Positions 54,729 through 64,000 of a DNA stretch of 64,000 bases are shown here, piece after piece. A program made the translations under genes and the position numbers. The notes under the pieces were generated by a model that did no database searches, had not been told where the DNA came from, and worked only from the letters and a program-made list of their open reading frames with translations. Position 1 is the first letter of the stretch; every line of letters starts with the position of its first letter. Source of the DNA: Crambe crambe. Taxonomy: Eukaryota; Porifera; Demospongiae; Poecilosclerida; Crambeidae. The stretch covers positions 2,823,501 to 2,887,500 of the forward strand of contig OZ004583.1 of the NCBI GenBank assembly GCA_963924555.1, given 5' to 3'.

Positions 54729-57393
54729 ATGGATCACTTGTGGTTCCTGGTTCCTTTATTGCTTCCAATTTATGTCATAGAAGCATCTCACTTCAGGGGA
54801 GCCATAGTACAGTGGCGACCGGTTGATCCAGACAATTTCAATGGACAGGTATGTATATGCTAGCTAGAGCTACATATCAGCAAATACCTAAAATTAATAA
54901 TCATGCATTACACATTGGCTATTCAGGTATAACTAAACTTCCACATCTCACGAATTAATCTCAGCTCGTTGACATAATTAATGCACTAATGCAAGAAGAA
55001 TCTTGCCAGCTAGCTATACGTAGCTACTGTAGGCTAGCATAAGGCTAAGCTAGCTGCTAGCTGTGCACCATTGACTAACATGCACTGGTGCTAGCTAGCT
55101 AGTAGCAACATGTACTGAATAGCTTAAGGGAAATTTCATATGAACATTTCCTGGCTAGCTGTAGTATCCCAATTCTTGCAGTCATAGTGATGCATGCTAT
55201 TAGTGATGCATGCTATTACAGTATGTAAATTTGATGTAACTGATTTGCTTGATGGGATTCTGATAATCATACATCATGCTTTATAGCTTGTAGCTCTACA
55301 TTTGTGATGTGACTAGTTGAGGAAGTTAAATTATGTTAATAACATTACATGGAACAGTCCCACAATAGCTATAATACATGCAATATTATAGCTAGAAGGA
55401 ATTAAGTGGAACTGTTATTACTGTATGGTTACTAATAAATGTACAGGAAATAGCTTGATGATTAGCTCACACATTCCAGGAAGTTTCATTGAGCAGTTAA
55501 AGTATTATAGTGGAACCTTAGTTATCTGGACACCTCTGTCCAAACTATTTTTCCAGGCTGCCAGACGAGCAGTCTGGATAACTGAAGTACGTATGTAGAT
55601 TAAATCAATAATGTTATGGTTATGCTACATTGTCTGTTTATTTGTTTTTTCTTTGAAATTAAAGTTATTAATGGGCAAATTCTGCAATAATGTTACACTC
55701 CCCCCTCCCTTCCTCCCCCTCCCCCTGTAAAATTTCCCTGCTATCCCTTCCTACCAGTTAGATGATCACTACACATTGTGTACTACATACTGTATGCTAT
55801 ATGATGAAGATACAATGAAGTAAATCAAAGTTTCGAATTTTAATTTCCTGGTCAAAATATCGGCAACAAGTCTTGCTTCTTACAAGATGGAAGTACTAGA
55901 AAGAAGTTATTCTGATGTTTGTTAAGTGGCAAACGATCTTTTTTTTCTTCTCATAATTATAGCTATGCATGTATACATTAGACTACGTTGTTAGGGATAC
56001 ACCCCTAACAGTTACATAGGACAGAATGCAGGACATGGACAAATAACATTAACACAGTCATAATCAACACACAATCATCACATTTTGAGTTAAGCTTTAT
56101 GCTCATCCTCCCATGATTCTATGATTATATCATCTTGCTAATATAAGAGAGCATTTTGTTTTCTGGTTCACTTTGTTTGAAAAAAAAAATTTAGCTATTC
56201 TCAAAACTTGACTCTTGTTAGCTTCATAGCCAGTCGACAAGTGGACCCATTGTGATAGGGGTAGTAGATCCCTAACATGCGTATACATCCAAACATAGAA
56301 AGAGGAGCTAGTTATACGTAGCTACTGTAAAATGCGAATTTTGGTCAATATTTTTGGTATCATGCTACTGAAATGTGAACATCAAACTGGAGACAAGTTA
56401 ACATGGAACTGTTAGCTAGCTAACAGAACGTGAAATAGCAAAACGAGTAGCAATTTATAGCTTTATTCACTCAATATAACTATAGTTAGTTAGCTAGCTA
56501 TCTTATTTTGATTCATGCAGGTTCAAATTCTATACCGCATAGCTTGGAGACTTTCTTCATACCCAACATGCAATTCAAGTGTTCCAACATTACACACTGG
56601 ACAAGGAGCACTCACATGTGTAGTTGGTTGCAATGGCATTCTTGGCAACCTGACTTTCTTCTGTACAGATCGTAATGATGTCGAGGAATCAGTATCAGGA
56701 CAGAATATGTTCAACTACACATTTCCTCCCAATACCAACAACTTTGAAGCTGTGTAAGATTATAAGTCCATCCTGTAATGAGACAGACCACCTCTTAGCT
56801 ATTAGCGAAAAGATCACCATGGCCCAATATTTCAATCTCCAGCTCCCACCTCCTTAGTAAAGGCCAGTTGTATAAAGGCCAGTTGTTCATGGCCATATGT
56901 ACGTATGACTAGATGGTCATAGTTGCTATACTGTGTGATGTAGCTACATATTGTTGGACAGATACTCCAGTGGCGATTGGATATCTGCAGTAGGTGGTGG
57001 CGGCTGGGATATAAGAGTGAAAGGAGTTCTCACTCCAAGACCTGATGGTAGGATAAACTCTTCACCAGTCACTTCAGCCATGCCCGTAGTTCGGTTGCAG
57101 CAAGGTTGTGGTGGTGTCATAAGGATACCAGGTAAATTCTAATAACCAATAACCAAAGTACAATTTTAATTTCCAGCCTAGCAACAGTTTAATTTTCAGG
57201 GGCAGAGTCATTCCATAGGCAGTGGAACCAGTCAGGTCAAGGCCTGAGAAATATTTTGGGAAAAACAATCATTAAATTCAACAATAACAAAAGAAAGCGT
57301 CATATTGTAGAGGTTCAGTTGTCTGCACGATTCAATTTCGGGCCTGACCCAATCGAATTTTGCTTCCAACACTTACTTCTGCATTCAAAGTGT

Positions 57394-57438
<45 letters not shown>

Positions 57439-60400
57439 AGTGTATAATATTATGGACTCTCAACTATGATAAAATTCTACCCAAAACTGATAATTGAACA
57501 GTGCAGGATCCAGATGGAGACACTGTGCGTTGCCGTTTGGCTGCTGGAAATGAGTGTGGCAGTATTTGTACTGGATTTCCAGGCTCTACACTTGATGGAG
57601 TGAGTATATTGCTTGCTAGCTAGCTAATATTTTGTATATTATAGCTACAATAGTTATGATTCTCATGCCATTGCAATAGTTATGATTCTCATGCCATTGC
57701 AATAGTTATGATTCTCATGCCATTACAATGATTCTCATGCCATTGCAATAGTTATGATTCTCATGCCATTACAATGATTCTCATGCCATTGCAATAGTTA
57801 TGATTCTCATGACCATTGCAATAGTTATGATTCTCATGCCATTGCAATAGTTATGATTCTCATGACCATTGCAATAGTTATGATTCTCATGACCATTGCA
57901 ATAGTTATGATTCTCATGCCATTACAATGATTATAATTCTCATTGTTGAATATGACAATAAAAATTTCAAACTGGAAACTCCGATAAAGGACACTTTCTA
58001 AAGAGGACAAAATTGGGCAAACCTTTTATCTACTTAATGGATCATCTGTATATTCACTCTATACAAAATACACTGTAGCTTACCTCCAAAAGTCTGAAAA
58101 GAACAAAAGGACAGGTCCCAAGTTTGTCCATTATTTGGTGGTCTGCACTGTAGGTATATTAAGATATGCTCTATCATAAAGATTCTTTAGAACACCACCA
58201 CTTTTTGCTTGCAAAGCATGAGACCTTTTCCCCCTCTCTCTTTCTCTCTTACACTTGATCATACGCACCAAACTACCTAACTTGCCCCTTTTTCCCTGTT
58301 AGGAGAGCCTCCTATTGAGGGTGGAGGGGGGAGGGGGGAGGGGGGAGGGGAATTACAGCTACATGCAGTATCTACATAATTATGTAAGATGAGATTTACG
58401 TCGTACTGTCTCATTAAATCATCCAATCTCCATCACAACAATGATCTTTTAGAACACATGCACCATTTCATACTCTGGTGGAGCAGGAACATTTGCGGTT
58501 GCAATACAAGTAGAAGATTTCATCTCGACATCTAGTCAGACAGCAATGAGCAGTGTACCTGTTCAATTCCTGGTGATTGTCTTTACATCATCAGCATCAT
58601 GTGCTTCGCAACCTACACTCGTCTCTGGAGAGACTCCTGCTGATAGATCTTGTATACCAGTTGCAATTGGAGTCGTGTACAGAGTGGGCCTTGTAGCAAC
58701 GTCAGTGGGATCAAGGTATACGTAAAGGATAACTAATAGAGGGTGCATGGATCAGAAGCAGGGTACGTATAATCAAATCATAATATCTTTTCTAAACAAA
58801 ATCACTCACAATTACATGTCTATTGATGCTTTATTGCAGTATAACCTCATTTCCGACAGTGTCACCACAAGGACTGACTACTTCTGGTGTGTCACAGAGC
58901 ACTTTCAACAGTCAGCTGTATTTTGTGAATGTCACATGGACACCAGCTCAGAATCAATTTGGTTCTAACATATTTTGTTTTAGTGCTCAGAACAGTGGAG
59001 GGTAAGATAGTAAAATCAATTTCAGTGTCATATATGTAGCTATATATAGCTAGTACAATGCATGATTAGTATGTAGCTACATAGTTACTTATGTATGTAG
59101 CTATAATACATGGAATGATCTAATTTTTATATGGGGGGGGGGGGGGGGGGGGGGGGTTGGGTGGGAAGCTGGCCAGCCAAAGAGTAAAATTATAGCTAAA
59201 TGGAGGGAATTTGAATATTTTATCAGTTACATTAGCTACTTGAAATCATGTCTTTAAACGATTACGTATTCTTACAGTGTGGTCTCAGCACAATCATGCG
59301 TTACTCTTCTTGTTGGAGGTGAGTAATATTGCATTTATATTGTGCTTATTTTCATTATCATTACTTATGTGTGTAGTTCAAAGACCAACAATCCAACAAA
59401 ATTCACTCACACCTCTGGGCATTGTTTTTCCAACAACAACATGGAGTATGATGTTTGATCAAACGGTAATCGTAATTGTTAGCTATAGAACCTCTCAATG
59501 CTTGCATGGAGTTTTATGTAGAGACTCCATGAAACTTTACTACACACCTGTAGCTTCTCTTTATTCAGTGGAATAGGGTGCTGTAGTAGGATAGAATGAC
59601 AGAATGGAGTTGTAGGGTAGAATTAGTGACCAGAATCTTTTGTCTCCATCACCATAATTATAACTCTTCAGATAATGGCAGCAAGTGCAAGAAGAAACAT
59701 CACCTTCTATGAAGAAGGAAATACCAATCCTATACAGAGTATAGATGTCCTTTCACAAGCCACCATTAATGGAAGACAACTCAGTTTCACAACTAATTTT
59801 AGTTTTGTTCCCCAGCAAAACTACTACTTATTGATTGATGAAGGTAACTTTTTTTCATATGAATGTTAGATAAACATAGTTATACTATGATTTCACAGTA
59901 TGGAGTTGGTAAACTCAGATTATCTTTATAATGTAGGCATTGTTTTGGCTACCCAGTACTGTAATTTGGAATCTCAAGGTGTCACTGATATTAATTTTTG
60001 GACATTCTCTTTTGGTAAATGATCGTGGATGTAATGCAACATGCAACATAATCTTCTTAATGATCTGGTTCAACTCTAATTAGTAACTCTCTTCTTCCAG
60101 ACTTTGATGAGTGTGAAGCTGGTACTGACAACTGTGACTCTAATGCTACATGCACCAACACTCCTGGAAACTTCACCTGTACCTGTAACCAAGGATACTC
60201 TGGAGGTGGAGTAACTTGTGTTGGTAAGAAGAGAGTATATACTGCTTGGTTTATCCATGTAGCTAGATATTATGATGCAAGTATACAAATGCAATTTCAC
60301 CATGCAGATATTGAGGAGTGCACTATTAGCATGGACAATTGTGACTCTAATGCTACATGTACCAATACTATTGGAAGCTTCACCTGTGCCTGTAACCAAG

Positions 60401-63400
60401 GATACAGTGGAAATGGAGTTATCTGCAATGGTATGACTGATGAATAATAGAAAGTATCAATCTTCTATCATGTAATGTCATAGATATTGATGAGTGTACT
60501 ATTGGTACTGACAATTGTGACTCTAATGCTACATGTGCTAATATTCCTGGGAATTTCACCTGTAGCTGTAACCATGGATACAGTGGAGATGGAATAGTTT
60601 GTGATGGTAATAGAGCTATTGGATAATAGACACGAGTTCGTAAATGGGACTTTGTTGTCATAATAATTTTTCCACAATTTTGCTTTTTTTAAGATATTGA
60701 TGAGTGTGAGGAAGTCACTGACAGCTGTGACTCTAATGCCACATGTACCAACATTCCTGGGAGCTTCACCTGTGCCTGTAATCAAGGATACAGTGGAAAT
60801 GGAGTCAATTGTGTTGGTATGTGAAATACAAATCTGTACAGTGAAGTATCTAACTTCAATCCTGATAGATATTAATGAGTGTGTAACTGGTGCTAATGAC
60901 TGTGACTCAAATGCCACATGTACCAACACTCCTGGGAACTTCAACTGTTCTTGTAATGAAGGATACAGTGGAGATGGCACTTTCTGTTTTGGTAAGATTA
61001 ATACTAGGATAATGTACAACATCTTAACAGTGAGTGAGCGAGCAAGTAAAGTAGCTAGCTATTCTTCTAGCTTTCAGAGAATATAAGCTCCTACTCGATT
61101 GTGCTTCAAAATAATAGCTACATAACTATGCTTCAGCTAGAGTTGATACGTACATACAGAACCAAAAAAGTCTACTTCTGGTTAAGATCAAAGTATCGTG
61201 CTACTGCTCTATATGATGAGAAAACTACGGAGGAGCAAAGTACTATTCATATCACCTAGGATGCAGTTAGGGCAATATCAAGAAGCCAATACATTTCCAT
61301 TGTAGGCTTTAAAACAGTTAAACCATGCCTCACCCTCATGCTGTACAGGATAATATTGTCTTTGCCCTTTGGCATCAGGCAATATATCCTGCACAGCCCT
61401 TGTAGGCATGGTTTAAACAAGCTACTGTAACAGCTGCTTGTTTTATATTATTTGTGGTTCAAGATGGCCATGCTGCATCATAAATTACGTAATATCTTTT
61501 TCAATCTAAGATGATGATGAGTGTGAGGAAGTCACTGACAACTGTGACTCTAATGCTACATGTACCAACATCCCTGGGAGCTTCACCTGTGTCTGTAACC
61601 AAGGATACAGTGGAGATGGAGTCAACTGTGTTGGTATGTGGAGTATGTACAATATATTCTTAAATATTCTTGTCTATTATCGTATTTATAGATATTGATG
61701 AGTGTGGAACTGGAACTGATAATTGTGATGTTGATGCTACATGTACTAACATAGCAGGGAATTTCACATGCACTTGTAATCAAGGATATCGTGGAGATGG
61801 AGTATCATGTGATGGTGGGCTTGTATCATTGTCATACAGATACATACGTATATGTAGCTAATTCATAATTATGATTATCTAGATATTGATGAGTGTGAAG
61901 AGAGCACTGACAACTGTGACTCCAATGCTACCTGCACCAACACTCCAGGGAGTTTCACCTGTGCCTGTAATGAAGGATACAGTGGAGATGGGGTGACTTG
62001 TGATGGTATGGCCATAACGATCTTGTATTACTATAAGCTCACTTAGCTAGATCTATGATCAAAATGGGGCATGGGATTTTATGGTCACTCACTAGGTAGC
62101 TATCTGTTGTTGCAGATATTGATGAATGTTCAGATGACATTGACACCTGTGACTTTAATGCCACATGTGTAAACATTCCTGGAAACTTCACCTGCATCTG
62201 TAACCAAGGATATAGTGGTGATGGACTTATCTGCGATGGTAATTAAAAATCAAACTATGTACCATTCATCTAGCACACTGTAGTTAGTTATAATTATGAA
62301 ATATTAGACATTGATGAGTGTGAAGTTGGTACTGATAACTGTGACTCTAATGCCACATGCAATAACACTATTGGAAGTTTCACCTGTGTCTGCAATGAAG
62401 GATTCAGTGGAGATGGAAGAACTTGTATTGGTGAGAAGGAATAATGAATTTTTTGTGCAGTAAAGTTTTGAGTGATATAGCTAGCTAGCTAGCTACAATA
62501 CAATTTTACCGTATGAAATTTTTCTCTGAAACTATGTAAATATAGCTATAATATTAATTGCAGATATCAATGAATGTATATCTGACAAAGACAATTGTGA
62601 TTTTAATGCTACATGCACCAACACTCCTGGAAACTTTACCTGTGTTTGTAACCAAGGATACAGTGGAAATGGTGTGATATGCAATGGTAGGTAGTCTTTA
62701 CAATAATGTTGAAATCAGGCCCTGAAATGCAAAAACCTCTGTAATTAGATCACTTGGCTATCCTGTTGGCTAACTATGTTAGCTATCCCTTGATGAGTCA
62801 TAAGGACCTAGCCCACATTTCTGTCCCTGGGGTCCAAAAAGTGCATGCATGGCCACTTTGATAGATACAATAACAATATTCTGTTTAGATATTGATGAGT
62901 GTGCTGTTGGTTCTGATAACTGTCACTCTAATGCTACATGTACTAACACTCCTGGAAGCTTCACATGTGCCTGTATGCAAGGATTTACTGGAGATGGCAT
63001 CTTGTGTAACAGTGAGTATAATTAAGCCATGAAGCTATTATTATAGTCTACATCGCAATTATATATGTGAGCTTAATAGAATATGCAAGTCACATTATGT
63101 AAGAGAATCTATAAATGTACAATGTGATGTGATATGAGAGTGAAGAGTGTGATTATCTCTGCTCTTTTCTTCTAGAATACCCTACAAGTCAGTATGCTAT
63201 TAATTCTATAGCTAGCCATTATTTCTCAGGATAATAGTATAGCCAATTATTTTTATATAGCCATGAGATAACTATGACATTATCCTTTTAATATTATTAT
63301 GCCGTTGAAAATTAATATCTATGCAGCACAAAGTCAAGGACTTACTGCAGGACAGGTGGCTGGTATTGCAGTTGGAGGTACAATTGGAGCTATTTTTTCT

Positions 63401-63499
63401 ATCTTTATAGTCGGAGCTGTACTAGGCTATGCTCAGGTTATACACATCATAAGAACGACACCATCCAGCAATGGACGAGTACCTCTTTTAGAGTCGTAA
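54729..63499 (+). CDS. Gene C: 12-EGF transmembrane cell-surface protein, complete (1024 aa)
   Basis: Exons: 54729-54848, 56521-56753, 56962-57131, 57502-57599, 58453-58715, 58840-59001, 59278-59318, 59377-59465, 59672-59843, 59937-60014; EGF exons 60101-60223, 60308-60430, 60484-60606, 60694-60816, 60869-60991, 61511-61633, 61692-61814, 61883-62005, 62116-62238, 62308-62430, 62564-62686, 62889-63011; last exon 63327-63499. Every exon has the same length as its gene B counterpart, and the frame is open throughout. The start [19 protein letters not shown] is a signal peptide. The ectodomain, cbEGF order and membrane exon match gene B, and the tail ends RVPLLES. Two deviations in EGF modules: module 2 starts DIEEC, and module 4 reads TDSCDSN where gene B has TDNCDSN. 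Gene C is a tandem paralogue of gene B and probably has a related role as a surface adhesion or receptor protein (inference). Intron 4 carries a minisatellite, and introns 3 and 6 carry long G runs. Confidence 0.88.
55989..56279 (+). mobile_element. Short interspersed repeat in gene C intron 1 (copy 2)
   Basis: Bounded by gttagggat and atccctaac. The corresponding place in pseudogene E (about 52680-52695, ttagactatacatacatcc) lacks it. The interior matches 2467-2722 inside the LINE. Confidence 0.75.
57391..57437. repeat. (GT)n then 30-bp G run, gene C intron 3
   Basis: Counterpart of 43645-43703. The G run covers 57408-57437. Confidence 0.8.
57648..57942 (+). repeat. Minisatellite, unit about 26 bp, gene C intron 4
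   Basis: The unit is caatagttatgattctcatg plus ccattg. About a dozen units of 20, 26 or 27 bp are mixed (forms lacking tagtta, forms with gaccatt). Gene B has a single related stretch at about 43890-43915, so the array grew after the duplication. Confidence 0.85.
59133..59156. repeat. 24-bp G run, gene C intron 6
   Basis: Follows tttttat and precedes ttgggtgggaagctggcc. The gene B counterpart (about 44923) has only six G, so this run expanded. Confidence 0.8.
60101..63011 (+). other. Gene C array of 12 cbEGF exons
   Basis: Twelve 123-nt phase 1-1 exons in the same order and types as in gene B. Modules begin DFDEC, DIEEC, DIDEC, DIDEC, DINEC, DDDEC, then DIDEC for four, DINEC and DIDEC. The largest intron (60992-61510) contains a short inverted repeat near 61310-61430 and no other recognisable feature. 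Confidence 0.88.
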
Positions 63500-64000
63500 T
63501 AATCACAATGTAGCTACCACATTGAATTTATCATTTATATAGCTAGTAAGCTAGAATATCAATTACTTTTTCATGCTGAGTAATGATTACGACTTAAATG
63601 ATGACTCTAATTGGATGCATATAATTATGTGAAATTCATCATTATTGTGAGTGGTTAAATTACTCGTCTGGTGATTTCTAGCTAGGTTCAATTTTCTAGA
63701 GAGAAACCAGTGGGGCGACCAGCCAGAGAACTTAGATGTACGTTCATTAAATACTGTATCATATTAGCCAGCTAAGAGTAGTGTCTGGCATGGTTTTAAT
63801 AGAATTGGGTATCAAGGGCATAATTGTAATTGAGCCGCATGCACCAATTAGAAGCTCTTGGTATTATTATAATTTTTACTCGTAGCTAGATAGTATACTA
63901 AGCTTATTACCAAGTATTTTGCTAAAAGCTGGCTCATTCTCTTGTGTAATGCATCATCATCACGGCTTGCATTGAGCATGCGCATCAGCTGGCCAGCTGA
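63500..64000. other. 3' flank of gene C, no feature recognised
   Basis: AT-rich, no ORF of note and no clear AATAAA signal close to the stop. The text does not match the gene B 3'-flank module. Confidence 0.4.

Noticed and set aside
60468-61022. 184-codon minus-strand ORF (and similar ones at 60076-60399, 46500-46718, 9479-9943, 8717-9016)
   Set aside because: They are antisense shadows of EGF exons. The repetitive pattern (PSPLYPWLQ) is the reverse reading of the conserved EGF codons, and they cross introns.

Overview
This looks like nuclear DNA of a metazoan, most likely a marine demosponge of the Amphimedon type. That identification is an inference. It rests on AT-rich DNA, many short spliced introns, arrays of calcium-binding EGF exons, palindromic transposons and the very common intergenic words TAGCTA and TACGTA. 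No bacterial gene, CRISPR array, rRNA or tRNA was recognised.

The window is dominated by one family of cell-surface genes. Each complete member encodes a signal peptide, a cysteine-bearing ectodomain of about 450 residues spread over ten exons, a run of calcium-binding EGF modules (one 123-nt, phase 1-1 exon each), and one exon carrying a transmembrane helix and a tail of about 22 residues. Gene A (minus strand, 30159 to beyond the left edge) has at least 16 sound EGF exons. Gene B (plus, 41464-49316) and gene C (plus, 54729-63499) each have 12 EGF exons, and both splice to exactly 1024 residues with matching exon lengths. Pseudogene D (minus, 36990-32554) and pseudogene E (plus, about 50041-53815) are broken relatives. 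The order is A(-), psiD(-), B(+), psiE(+), C(+), so the cluster is divergent about 37-41 kb.

Gene A has grown by tandem amplification of a block of about 1.1 kb holding five EGF exons. Three block copies are visible, and a LINE lies in one of them. Genes B and C keep one block.

The introns and flanks are full of mobile DNA. The most notable is a 3.5-kb DNA transposon in intron 1 of gene A (23498-27006). It has perfect 32-bp terminal inverted repeats and a 990-codon ORF with a plausible DDE triad and a cysteine-rich C-terminus. I cannot place it in a named superfamily. Others are a degraded LINE (about 503-3495), 5'-truncated retroelement tails (about 16439-16952 and 28770-29150), a Tc1/mariner-like MITE (about 16953-17904), many foldback elements with ACAAGT-type ends, and a repeat family beginning with a hairpin (TCAGAGAGTGC...).

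The genes probably encode related adhesion or receptor proteins. No ligand or pathway can be read from the sequence. Exon coordinates were derived by eye from splice consensus, reading-frame continuity and comparison among paralogues.
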